37,568 nt of DNA, from NCBI RefSeq assembly GCF_001458175.1, contig NZ_CYPW01000007.1, forward strand, positions 1 through 37,568, written 5' to 3'. Shown here one piece after another: positions 16,547 through 23,839 of the stretch. Source of the DNA: Shimia marina (GTDB lineage Bacteria; Pseudomonadota; Alphaproteobacteria; Rhodobacterales; Rhodobacteraceae). Position 1 is the first letter of the stretch; each line of letters starts with the position of its first letter. The notes below the pieces were generated by a model, which was not told the DNA's origin, searched no databases, and worked only from the letters and a program-made list of their open reading frames with translations. The translations under genes were made by a program, and so were the position numbers.

Positions 16547-17488
16547 TCAGAACTTCGGGTTTTCCACTTGTTTCCGTTGAGAAATGCGCCCTGCGATTTG
16601 ATTTTCGATTCGCTCCCGGACCTTTGCATTTCTAATCAGCGCGCGTTGTTGCTTCAATTCGGCAAGCCGTTTTAGTTGACGGTTCGGTAGATGGGTAGCT
16701 CCATCCTTTACAATAACTCCTGTTATATCGGCGGGAGCATTGATCAAACTCACTTCCTTCACGTCCTTCAATCGAAGCCCGTTGCTGAAGATGAGCTTTT
16801 TGATCTCCCAGATCAGCACTTTAGGCACTATGTCGCCAGAAATCGTTATATCATCTGCATAGAGGCTTAGTTTACACCCTTTCGCCCTCACCAGCTTCTC
16901 GACGGCAAGCCAAATATGGCTGTTGCTGTAGTAGGCTAGGATCGGGCTACAAGGAGAGCCTTGGGGCAGGCATCCACCCAGAGTTACGACGTGAACCAAA
17001 ACGGCGGTTACGTCCCGAGAGCATTCAAGCTCTCGATGGAAAAATCGGGCGACGTTGTTGGCTGAACAACTTGGGAAGTAGTCCGCGACGTCCAGTAGCC
17101 AGAATGCCTTGGCCTCTTTGTGGTGCGCTGCGTTTTCGACGTAAGAGCGTCCTTTTACAGGGCTGAAAAGGAACTCTGGGGCTTTGACACGCCCCAGAAG
17201 ATCACCAATGCGGCCTTGCATCGCTTTAAGCTTCGGGTCGGGAATGTCGATAGGGCGGTAGTTCTCCGCCTGTTCCGGCGTTGGAGGGTGTTTCAGCCAC
17301 GCGCCTTTTTCATCATCCTTTAGCTTCTTGTGCTTCCAGCGGCGGACGTAGAGGTCATTGCGGTGGCTGATCTTGTCCAAGGTATCGGCGGACACTCTTA
17401 GAAGCTTGGCCAGTTGCTTCCGGCTTTTGAGGCGGAAAAACGGGCTATCCTTGAGTTGGTAACCCTCTCTAGGCTGCGTCTTCGGCAT
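16547..17488 (-). CDS. Retron-type reverse transcriptase
   Basis: 313 residues from ATG 17488, which lies inside the end of the XRE gene (20-base overlap); an upstream frame extension is not protein-like. RT motifs in order: the catalytic Asp133 in LLDVADYFPS, QGSPCSP (176-182), and YADD (210-213). Two retron-specific marks are present: region X NAxxH as ENAAHH (N119 to H123) and region Y as ITGVIV (255-260), where VTG is usual. There is no maturase or endonuclease domain, so it is not a group II intron RT. Retron RTs make multicopy ssDNA (msDNA) from a nearby msr-msd RNA and guard against phage with a partner toxin. The candidate RNA and partner lie upstream on the same strand. Confidence 0.85.
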   Translation of the reverse strand: MPKTQPREGYQLKDSPFFRLKSRKQLAKLLRVSADTLDKISHRNDLYVRRWKHKKLKDDEKGAWLKHPPTPEQAENYRPIDIPDPKLKAMQGRIGDLLGRVKAPEFLFSPVKGRSYVENAAHHKEAKAFWLLDVADYFPSCSANNVARFFHRELECSRDVTAVLVHVVTLGGCLPQGSPCSPILAYYSNSHIWLAVEKLVRAKGCKLSLYADDITISGDIVPKVLIWEIKKLIFSNGLRLKDVKEVSLINAPADITGVIVKDGATHLPNRQLKRLAELKQQRALIRNAKVRERIENQIAGRISQRKQVENPKF

Positions 17489-17774
17489 CTGCTTTCCTTT
17501 CAACGAAACGCAGAATGTCGATGACCTTGCCTGCAATTTTTGAACGGATTTTGTCGCCAGACTTGGCGTTAGGCAGCTCTTCCGCAAAGAACATGATAGA
17601 AGAAACCGGAATTTTGAACTCTGTCGCATATCTCTGGATCAGATCGAGCGAGGGGGATTTGTTACCCTTTTCGATCTCCGAAATATGGGACTTCGAGACG
17701 CCGAGTTTTTCCGCCAGTTCGACCTGTTTCAAGTCATGGAACACTCGGATCAACCTTAGTGCTTCATGTATCAT
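17469..17774 (-). CDS. XRE protein coupled to the retron RT
   Basis: 101 residues. The N-terminal Cro/CI domain (about 5-60) shows IRVFHDLKQVELAEKLGVSK with SHISEIEKGNKSPSLDLIQRY, the standard helix 2-3 motif. The C-terminal 40 residues (SIMFFAEELPNAKSGDKIRS, then a helix with DILRFVERKA) form an extra helical region. The RT start lies inside its 3' end, so the two are translationally coupled. In some retron types an HTH protein is the accessory gene; here it could be effector, antitoxin or repressor of the locus. Confidence 0.85.
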   Translation of the reverse strand: MIHEALRLIRVFHDLKQVELAEKLGVSKSHISEIEKGNKSPSLDLIQRYATEFKIPVSSIMFFAEELPNAKSGDKIRSKIAGKVIDILRFVERKADAEDAA

Positions 17775-17795
17775 AGTTTCATCCCGTTTGCCTTT

Positions 17796-17816
17796 CCCGC
17801 TTAGACATTAGGCGGG
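17796..17816 (-). other. Short hairpin between microprotein and XRE genes
   Basis: CCCGC (17796-17800) and GCGGG (17812-17816) frame an 11-base loop with extra TA pairing, in the 48-base gap between the membrane microprotein and the XRE gene. No T run follows, so an attenuator or processing site is as likely as a terminator. Confidence 0.35.
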
Positions 17817-17822
17817 CGGCGA

Positions 17823-17978
17823 TTAGCCGGGCGATCCGAGAATCGCCATCAACCACCGGACAAGCCGGTAGATGAAGATAGCCACCCTAAGGATGACCAT
17901 CACGGTGCGAGGGTTCCGGAGTTTCCTCCAAAACCGACGTCGCCGCCGCCGTCGGTGTGTATCTTCAGAGAGAGCCAT
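17823..17978 (-). CDS. Basic single-helix membrane microprotein in retron locus
   Basis: 51 residues from ATG 17978, chosen because a perfect AGGAGG lies just upstream. The N-terminus has a run of seven arginines (HRRRRRRRFWRKLRNPR, about 8-24), followed by a single hydrophobic helix VMVILRVAIFIYRLVRWLMAIL (residues about 26-47, described here as a region) and GSPG. The strongly positive front and amphipathic helix resemble small membrane-acting toxins such as type I toxins or retron TM effectors. It lies first in a row with the XRE and RT genes, downstream of a structured non-coding region. I do not recognise a family. The toxin role is inference from composition and position. Confidence 0.55.
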   Translation of the reverse strand: MALSEDTHRRRRRRRFWRKLRNPRTVMVILRVAIFIYRLVRWLMAILGSPG

Positions 17979-18289
17979 ATTGCTCCTCCTTTCTGTTGGC
18001 CCCGGCGCAACATCCACAGCGGATGCCACTAACCAAGGGTCCTCACCCAACAGAAAACGGAAACCGACGACTAAACCCTTTGCCTAGACGCGATAGCTGT
18101 CCTTGCTATCGCGTCTGCTTCGCCCGCCGCCGTCCCCTCGTCCCCCTCCGGGGGCCTCCAGGCCGTCTGCGGTAGAAGTGGTAGAGGGGAAAACCCCTCC
18201 GCGCTTGAACAAGTCCAAGCTGGGTATGAGGAACTTCTTCCGTTGTTACACATTAGGTATGTGGGAACGGGGGCGTCAGCTTTCAAGGG
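17979..18289 (-). ncRNA. Structured leader; candidate retron msr-msd region
   Basis: This non-coding stretch precedes the microprotein, XRE and RT genes on the same strand and is dense in inverted repeats: GACGCGATAGC/GCTATCGCGTC (18087-18097/18105-18115, seven-base loop, extended to 12 pairs by 18086/18116); CCCCC/GGGGG around 18141-18153; GAGGGG/CCCCTC around 18184-18199; and TTTCTGTTGG/CCAACAGAAA just before the microprotein RBS (near 17990-18056), enclosing a CATCC/GGATG hairpin. Retron RNAs have this kind of compound fold and lie 5' of the RT operon. I could not identify the long a1/a2 terminal repeats or the branching G with certainty, so the exact limits are open. Confidence 0.45.
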
Positions 18290-18316
18290 AAAAAGTTCAC
18301 TGTAGGCGAACTTTTT
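18290..18316 (-). terminator. Rho-independent-type terminator after virD4
   Basis: On the minus strand the sequence AAAAAGTTCGC, loop CTACA, GTGAACTTTTT forms an 11-pair stem (one G-U) ending in a U run. It lies 72 bases after the virD4 stop and before the retron leader, so it probably ends the mobC-relaxase-virD4 transcript and insulates the retron locus. The stem with A and T tails could work in both directions. Confidence 0.6.
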
Positions 18317-18387
18317 GCCGCGACCGAGAAGACGATTTGTTCAAACGAATATCTTAGATCTCAGCGCAGAAAGGTTTGCCTGCCCCC

Positions 18388-20280
18388 TCATCCCCGAGCA
18401 GCCTCTTCCATAAACCTTTCCACCCTTTCAGTTCCTGCCTGATAGTCGCCCAAACTGGCCTGATCACCTGACTGTGCATTTTGATTGCCGGACGCCAATT
18501 CTTCAATCTCATCGCGCCGCATCCCACCACCTTCAGAGCCGTTAGCGGAAACCGCTTTCGGCATCTCAAGCGCTCCAATCTTAGACTCCAGCGCCTTGAT
18601 CTGCCCTTGGAGCCCGCGCATCTGGTCCCCCGCTGAGGGAAATGGCAGATCGCCTGTCTGCTTGTCGAAGATCTGCTTAAAGAACCGGTCGTCATAGTAT
18701 TTGATCCGCTTGGCGCGGACGGGCATTTGCGCGTCGACGACAAGAACAATGTCATCAAGATCCATGCGCCGCGCCTCATCCTCGGGCAGCAACGCGGTCT
18801 CTTCGGTTCGTTCAGACATGCTGCGCCCCGCGAACGGATTGCGGCCGACCGACCGCGAACGGGTCACAACGCGCTTGGTTGTTTTGCCGACGGCTTTGCT
18901 GAGCTCTTCGATGGTCTTTTCATCCGAGGGGGCCAGATAGAGCTTGATACCCGCGTTGCCCTGCAGGGCACGGCGGGCGTTTTCACCGTAGATCTCGTCC
19001 AACGCTGGGATCGTCTGCGTTACGATCGCAAGGTTTGCGCGGTAAGATCGCAGGGTTTCAATGCTATCGAGAACGATTGGCATTTTGCCCAGGCGGTTGA
19101 ACTCATCGAGCATGATCATCACGGGCCAAGGCTCGTCCTTGCCGGGTTCATGGTCCTGGAGCGATGCCAGCAAATCCGAGAAGAACAAGCGGATCAGTGG
19201 CGCGAGGGGTTTCACCATCAACGGTTCGACTACGAGATAAACGGAAAACGGCGTCTTTCGGATGTCGCGAAAATCGAAGTCCGACGTTGCGGTCGCACGG
19301 TCAATGGCCGGGTTTGACCACTGCTTGAGGCCAGATGTCATCAAGAGCGACAGGTAGGATGTCAGCGTGTCGTTGTTGGTCGAGGCCATGCGCATGAAGA
19401 TCAGCTTGGCGGCTGGATTGACCACTTCATCGGCGCGGCGGCGATATTCCTTCTGCTTGTCCCCGCCAGATGCGGTGATGCGGTAAATCTCGCCCAGGGT
19501 CGGTCGCTTGCGCTCGAACGCTAAAAGCCCTGCCGCCACGAATAGATCGATACCGCCGTCGAGGAGGCCTTGGACGCGGTCGTTATCTGCTTGCAGAAAC
19601 AGAGAGGCCAGGAGTTGCAGCTCCATCTGTTGGCGGTCAACATTGTCCAGCGCCGATATGCGCAGCAATGGGTTGTAGCGATGCGAGCGGCCATCCTTCC
19701 AATCTGTTGGCGCGAACCGGAACACCTTGTCACCCTGCGCAGCCCTGTGGCGGGCGGTTGCCTCGAAGTTCTCGCCCTTTACGTCCAGCACCACGGCACT
19801 GCCCTGATAGGTCAGAAGGTTCGGGATAACGAACCCCGTCGTCTTGCCGCGTCCGGTCGGGGCGACGATTAGGGCATGGGGGAAAACCTTGGACATGACA
19901 AACGGTTTGCGGCTCTTGGGCTTACCCATTTTGCCGAGGACAAACCCGTGGCCGGGCTTGCCAAAAAAGCCGTTCCGCTTCATCTCGGACATCTGCTGCC
20001 AGTGGGTTTCCCCAAACTTGGTCAGCGCGTCGTTCATCAAGACGGCACTAAGCAAAACTCCGGCACCAGTGCTGATCCCTACGATCAAGTGAACAATCTG
20101 CATATCGGCCGGATGGGTTGTTCGAAAAACCCCATAGCTGCGTGCCAGCATCAAGAAATCGATGTCGGCCCCGACCCCGAACCAGCGGAACGTCAGAAAG
20201 GCCGACGCAAGAACATACCCCAGCACAGCTCCCAGAAGAGCAAAGCTCATGACGCCGAGTGCGATCCGCGTCTTACCCAT
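18388..20280 (-). CDS. virD4: VirD4/TraG type IV coupling protein
   Basis: 630 residues. It links the relaxosome to the secretion channel. Two N-terminal membrane helices (about 7-30 and 62-82) precede the cytosolic ATPase. Walker A is APTGRGKTTG (140-149), Walker B region PVMIMLDEFNRLGKM, with ELSKAVGKTTKRVVTRSRS and the C-terminal ALLPEDEARRMDLDDIVLVV typical of the TraG/VirD4 family. The C-terminal tail (about 540-630) is acidic and Gln-rich. Its start overlaps the relaxase stop by eight bases, giving a mobC-relaxase-virD4 operon away from the virB genes. Confidence 0.94.
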   Translation of the reverse strand: MGKTRIALGVMSFALLGAVLGYVLASAFLTFRWFGVGADIDFLMLARSYGVFRTTHPADMQIVHLIVGISTGAGVLLSAVLMNDALTKFGETHWQQMSEMKRNGFFGKPGHGFVLGKMGKPKSRKPFVMSKVFPHALIVAPTGRGKTTGFVIPNLLTYQGSAVVLDVKGENFEATARHRAAQGDKVFRFAPTDWKDGRSHRYNPLLRISALDNVDRQQMELQLLASLFLQADNDRVQGLLDGGIDLFVAAGLLAFERKRPTLGEIYRITASGGDKQKEYRRRADEVVNPAAKLIFMRMASTNNDTLTSYLSLLMTSGLKQWSNPAIDRATATSDFDFRDIRKTPFSVYLVVEPLMVKPLAPLIRLFFSDLLASLQDHEPGKDEPWPVMIMLDEFNRLGKMPIVLDSIETLRSYRANLAIVTQTIPALDEIYGENARRALQGNAGIKLYLAPSDEKTIEELSKAVGKTTKRVVTRSRSVGRNPFAGRSMSERTEETALLPEDEARRMDLDDIVLVVDAQMPVRAKRIKYYDDRFFKQIFDKQTGDLPFPSAGDQMRGLQGQIKALESKIGALEMPKAVSANGSEGGGMRRDEIEELASGNQNAQSGDQASLGDYQAGTERVERFMEEAARG

Positions 20281-22081
20281 GCGTCACGCCCTTTTCGCCA
20301 TCGGCATCGACGTGCCGCTCGCGCTGGAGGTCTACTTCCTCGTTGGCGATTTCATCGAGGACATGCTCCATCGCCATACTATTCGCCAATGCTGCGTCGC
20401 TCTGCAGATAGGCCTTGGCCGCATAGAGCCTGTCCAGTCGATCTTCGATTTGTTCCTCCAGGGCGGTTTCATCACCAATCGCCAAGTCGGAGGCCTTCTC
20501 TTCACCGACCAGCTCCTCCAGCTCGGAGCGCAAGGCCTCGCGTTCCAGATCGCTGTGGAATGGATCTGCGGTCGGGTCGTCCCTCATACGGCTCAGGATG
20601 TCAGAGGTGGTCGGCGGCAACCGGTCGATTATGGCTTCCTGCCGGTCAGACTCCACCGACCCACTGTCCTTGAGAACCTCAGCATCGGCCAACAAGCGGC
20701 CCAGATCGCTATGGACCTGGTCTAGGCGATCGATTGTTTTCTCAAGCTCATCGGCGCGAGACAGGTCATAGCCTTCCTTCTCGGCAATCGCTTTCAAATC
20801 CTGACCAAGCCATTGCCGCTCCAGCGCGGCATTGCCCGCGCCGATTTCGACACGACGTGTCACCTCTTGCGCGTCAATGCCGGTGCCTTTCAAAGCTTCC
20901 GCAAGACGTTCGGCGAGCGCTGGATCCTGCAAGGCATCTTGTGCCTCGGCCTGAATATTTGCGGCAGAATAAATCCCACTCTTGGACGCATCCTCAAGCA
21001 ATGTGTGGGACTGCGTTCCCATTGGGCTGAGATGAGACAAAGTGCGATAGATGTCGTTCAGCTCATACTCGAGCGCTGCGCGCCGCTCCACTGGAGCGTC
21101 CGCCACAATGCGTTCGGCCTGGTTGATCTTGTCGTGAAAAGCATCCACGACCTCATCAAACGAATGCTGTTCTTCGGCCATGCCATATACCTTTCCATCT
21201 GCTTCAATCGGTTTGCCCTGAGCCAAAAGCGTCGCGGCTTTGTCCAAGGCAGCTGCTATGTCATGCTGGTTCTCGCCCGAGGCCTCTGCAGCCAGGCCGT
21301 GATAAAGCCGCGCGTTCTGCGCCACGTCAGCCAAGGCACGGTCAAGCTCCGGCCCCACGCGCTCACGCGCGGTCAGCTTCTGGCCCGTAGCTTCTGCACG
21401 ACGTTGGTCCACGTCGCTTGGCCTCTTCGTCGTGATCCCTCGCTCCAGCTTTCGCGTCGCCTCAAGGCGCAGCCCATAGCGGTCTGACACCTCCACCATT
21501 GCCTCGCGAAAACTGTCATAGTTGAAGTGGTGCCCCTCCTTCAAAAAGAAGAACTCGCCGTCCTTGCTGCGCCGGTTCAGAACAATGTGCGCGTGCGGAT
21601 GATCCCGGTCCTCATGTACGGCGGCGATGTAGTCGAAGTGGCTGCCTTCGCCCTGAAAGAACCGCTCGCAGATCTCGCGCGTGATCTCGGCAACATCCTC
21701 GCCACGCGTGCCAATCGGGAAGGCCATCAGGAGGTGCGAAGTATGCCCCAACTTGGGATGGAACCCTTCATTCCACTGCGCTGAAAACCGGCGCGTGACC
21801 TGCTCGATCTCTTTGGCTGAAAGAACGCTCTGTCCGTCATAAGTACCACGGCTGTCGATGATGAAGCTCGACTTGGTGGTCAGGTATTCCAGCTGGTTGC
21901 GTAGCTGTGTTTTGTTGTGCGTTCCGCCATCGCGAATGGCTTTGAAGATCGCGGGCGAATGCCCCATGGCGGCGCGCGCCATTTGCTTCGCACGGGCGCG
22001 TGGAACGCTGCCGCGAATGCGGCTCCAGTCGCGATCAAAGAAGGCCTCCTGCGCGGCGGCAACAGCGCTATTCCGGGCCAT
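20273..22081 (-). CDS. MobP-family relaxase
   Basis: 602 residues from ATG 22081, the first start after the mobC overlap. Relaxase nicks oriT and leads the strand into the recipient. Motif I is LRNQLEYLTTKSSF with probable catalytic Tyr66; the metal-binding motif III is HEDRDHPHAHIVLN (His156, 161, 163, 165), the HxDxxxPHxH pattern of MOBP enzymes. The N-terminal relaxase domain covers about 1-300. The rest (300-602) is a long helical region rich in Glu, Asp, Leu and Ala without a recognisable helicase or primase. It overlaps mobC by 14 bases and virD4 by eight. Confidence 0.9.
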   Translation of the reverse strand: MARNSAVAAAQEAFFDRDWSRIRGSVPRARAKQMARAAMGHSPAIFKAIRDGGTHNKTQLRNQLEYLTTKSSFIIDSRGTYDGQSVLSAKEIEQVTRRFSAQWNEGFHPKLGHTSHLLMAFPIGTRGEDVAEITREICERFFQGEGSHFDYIAAVHEDRDHPHAHIVLNRRSKDGEFFFLKEGHHFNYDSFREAMVEVSDRYGLRLEATRKLERGITTKRPSDVDQRRAEATGQKLTARERVGPELDRALADVAQNARLYHGLAAEASGENQHDIAAALDKAATLLAQGKPIEADGKVYGMAEEQHSFDEVVDAFHDKINQAERIVADAPVERRAALEYELNDIYRTLSHLSPMGTQSHTLLEDASKSGIYSAANIQAEAQDALQDPALAERLAEALKGTGIDAQEVTRRVEIGAGNAALERQWLGQDLKAIAEKEGYDLSRADELEKTIDRLDQVHSDLGRLLADAEVLKDSGSVESDRQEAIIDRLPPTTSDILSRMRDDPTADPFHSDLEREALRSELEELVGEEKASDLAIGDETALEEQIEDRLDRLYAAKAYLQSDAALANSMAMEHVLDEIANEEVDLQRERHVDADGEKGVTHG

Positions 22082-22658
22082 CGGCAATGCCTCCGAGAAC
22101 GCGGGCAACCTCGCCGGACAGCGCGCTTCGGCGGCGCTGCGCCATGTCCTGAACTTGGTCTGCAATGTCGAAGATCAGCCCGGCCAAGGCGCGCACCTGA
22201 CCATGGGCAGAGTTGCCATAGGGCGGTGTCTTGCCCTGGCGCTTTGCCTCGTTCAGGCGCTGCGCAATCTGATTAACATTGTTGCCGGTGCGATTGAGCG
22301 AGGCAGAGAGCCCCTGCATCTGATTGGCCATTTCATCGTCAGGAACGAAGAGATCGTTCGACGCATAGATCAACCGCCGCAGCCCCTCCGCACGGCTGGC
22401 GATATCGTGCCGCGTCAGCACGGCATCAAAGCGCGCAAGCTCCTTGGGTGTCAGCCGAACATTCACCAGTTCAGAGCGCACGCGCGCATCAAGCTTGCGG
22501 CTTTGATCGGCCTTCAGGGTGTAGAAGATGCTGCGGGTCGTGACGCCGAATTCGCGGGCCAGATCCTCGATCGGCACCCCTTCGGCACGCTTGCGCACGA
22601 TCGCAAAACGCTGGTTCTGCGTCAGTCGTTTCTGCCGTGGTGCGCGCGGTCGGCCCAT
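22068..22658 (-). CDS. mobC: MobC relaxosome accessory protein with N-terminal HTH
   Basis: 196 residues. Residues about 10-50 (LTQNQRFAIVRKRAEGVPIE, DLAREFGVTTRSIFYTLKAD) form a resolvase-type helix-turn-helix. From about 60 a ribbon-helix-helix-like start (VRSELVNVRLTPKELARFDAV) is followed by the MobC domain, with LSASLNRTGNNVNQIAQRLN as the hallmark (about 120-140). MobC proteins bind near nic and help the relaxase open the DNA. It is the first gene of the mob operon, next to the inverted-repeat nest that is the likely oriT. The HTH front is unusual and may add specific DNA binding or autoregulation. Confidence 0.86.
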   Translation of the reverse strand: MGRPRAPRQKRLTQNQRFAIVRKRAEGVPIEDLAREFGVTTRSIFYTLKADQSRKLDARVRSELVNVRLTPKELARFDAVLTRHDIASRAEGLRRLIYASNDLFVPDDEMANQMQGLSASLNRTGNNVNQIAQRLNEAKRQGKTPPYGNSAHGQVRALAGLIFDIADQVQDMAQRRRSALSGEVARVLGGIADGPE

Positions 22659-22691
22659 GTGAAGTAATCACCCCTATTTCTTGCCAGCATC

Positions 22692-22763
22692 ATACAGGCA
22701 GCCCTGTTATGGCATTTCGCCATAATTGATTCAATATTATAATATTGCATCAACTGCCTGTAT
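22692..22763. other. Candidate oriT and mob promoter: nested inverted repeats
   Basis: A 72-bp block is bounded by ATACAGGCAG (22692-22701) and its exact inverse CTGCCTGTAT (22754-22763). Inside lie TTATGGC/GCCATAA (22707-22713/22719-22725) and a 28-bp palindrome at 22726-22753 with one mismatched pair, whose core CAATATTATAATATTG is perfect. It sits between mobC and the divergent-free small-gene operon, the usual place for oriT. The core also resembles the virB promoter site. No nic consensus could be matched with confidence. Confidence 0.55.
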
Positions 22764-22832
22764 TCCGTTTGGAGCAGCCACAGGCTGCGACCGCCGGGCA
22801 AAGCCCGGCCACATGCGCAAGGCATGGCACCA

Positions 22833-23114
22833 CTAATCGTGGTTCCACGCCTCAGCATCGCCAAGCAATTGCACCGCTATTGCGCGGGCCGCGCCTTCGG
22901 CGCTGGCATAGGTTTGATGATCGGGTAGCTCGTGCAAATCAAAGGGCTGTTGCGGGTCGTCCGGGGTCTCAACTCGGACATAGATCGCCCAGCCATCGAT
23001 CAGCGCCAGATCATCACAATACTCCTGCCCGCCATCGGGCAGATTGCTGAACCCATGCAGATGCACGCTGGCGCGGCCCTCTCGGGCCGCCTGCCCGATG
23101 TCAGAATACCTCAT
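22833..23114 (-). CDS. Hypothetical protein, last of leading-region operon
   Basis: 93 residues from ATG 23114 (MRYSDIGQAAREGRAS); it overlaps the upstream gene by 14 bases. It has a strand-rich core (ASVHLHGFSNLPDGGQ, GWAIYVRVETPDD) and a helical C-terminus (SAEGAARAIAVQLLGD). I do not recognise a function. Small proteins of this type cluster with ardC genes in alphaproteobacterial plasmids and ICEs, and its place just past the putative oriT makes an early role after entry possible. Confidence 0.6.
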   Translation of the reverse strand: MRYSDIGQAAREGRASVHLHGFSNLPDGGQEYCDDLALIDGWAIYVRVETPDDPQQPFDLHELPDHQTYASAEGAARAIAVQLLGDAEAWNHD

Positions 23115-23325
23115 GGCGAACCTCTGCACTTTCCCCGATGAAAAATTCGTCAGGCTCTCCGTTCAGGCGGGTACTATCCCGACTGGTCAAGCCGATAGCC
23201 GACCCGTTCCGCGTGAACGTGATGAGGTATTGCCCGAGGTCATCACGCGTCACCACATACCCGCTATTGACCCAGTGAACGCGGTTGCCCGCGTCCACTG
23301 CTGCTTTGATCTCTTCCAAGGTCAT
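23101..23325 (-). CDS. Hypothetical protein, 74 aa, leading-region operon
   Basis: 74 residues with GGAGG upstream of ATG 23325; the start overlaps the previous stop (ATGA). The sequence runs MTLEEIKAAVDAGNRVHW, then VNSGYVVTRDDLGQYLITF and a run of short strands, suggesting a small helix-plus-sheet fold. It looks like a conserved plasmid/ICE protein, though I cannot name a function. It lies in a four-gene chain in which every gene overlaps the next. Confidence 0.65.
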   Translation of the reverse strand: MTLEEIKAAVDAGNRVHWVNSGYVVTRDDLGQYLITFTRNGSAIGLTSRDSTRLNGEPDEFFIGESAEVRHEVF

Positions 23326-23525
23326 CGCAACGCCTCCTCAAGGATTGCGAGAGCCCCAAGACAATCGTCGATATAGGGCTGCTCTTCACCTTCCAGATCG
23401 TTCAGCTCCAGCCGGTTCAACACCGCGTAAAGCGTGGCGCGGGCCTCACGGGCAGCGCTACGCAAGCTGACGGTGTCTTCCAGACGTGCCGTCGCAAAAT
23501 CATCGCTGTGATAGTCAGGGGTCAT
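23322..23525 (-). CDS. Hypothetical protein, 67 aa, leading-region operon
   Basis: 67 residues from ATG 23525 (MTPDYHSDDFATARLED), which overlaps the previous stop as ATGA; the open frame upstream of it is inside the Zn-ribbon gene. The product is acidic and helical (SLRSAAREARATLYAVLNRL, ALAILEEALR). No family recognised. The coupled organisation on both sides supports that it is translated. Confidence 0.6.
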   Translation of the reverse strand: MTPDYHSDDFATARLEDTVSLRSAAREARATLYAVLNRLELNDLEGEEQPYIDDCLGALAILEEALR

Positions 23526-23830
23526 CGGATTTCTCCCACCTTGTGTTTCCAACGCGGGGCTATGTCCTTGAACGGCACCGTGAAGGGTGGCAGCGCGTCA
23601 AAGCCGTTCGAGCTTTTGAGCACCTTCACCTTGGCGCAATCCTCCTCGACACTGAGGATCTCGACACAAAACACGCCGCCCAAACCTGACGGAACAACGA
23701 TTTCCTTCAGCTCGTGCCGATGCTTCCCGCAATAGACGCAGGTGCTATAGAGCCCGTCGATGATGTGACCGCCGATCGAGCGATCACAGTCGCAGGTCCA
23801 GAATTTCGGGGGCTGATATTTGTGAGCCAT
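23522..23830 (-). CDS. Small zinc-ribbon-like protein, first of leading operon
   Basis: 102 residues from ATG 23830, with GGAGG eleven bases upstream. The N-terminal third has paired cysteines and histidines (FWTCDCDRSIGGHI, STCVYCGKHRHE), a probable zinc ribbon. The rest contains VFCVEILSVEEDCAKVKVL and a LPPFTVPFKDIAPRWK ending. It opens the operon 23830-22833 and is preceded by structured leader copy A, which is shared with ardC. Function unknown; nucleic-acid binding is a guess from the zinc motif. Confidence 0.62.
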   Translation of the reverse strand: MAHKYQPPKFWTCDCDRSIGGHIIDGLYSTCVYCGKHRHELKEIVVPSGLGGVFCVEILSVEEDCAKVKVLKSSNGFDALPPFTVPFKDIAPRWKHKVGEIR

Positions 23831-23839
23831 TTGTGGCCT

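Noticed and set aside
16547-17488. Group II intron or DGR reverse transcriptase
   Set aside because: No maturase or endonuclease domain, no intron RNA domain V seen nearby, and no template/variable repeat pair; the retron NAxxH mark is present instead.
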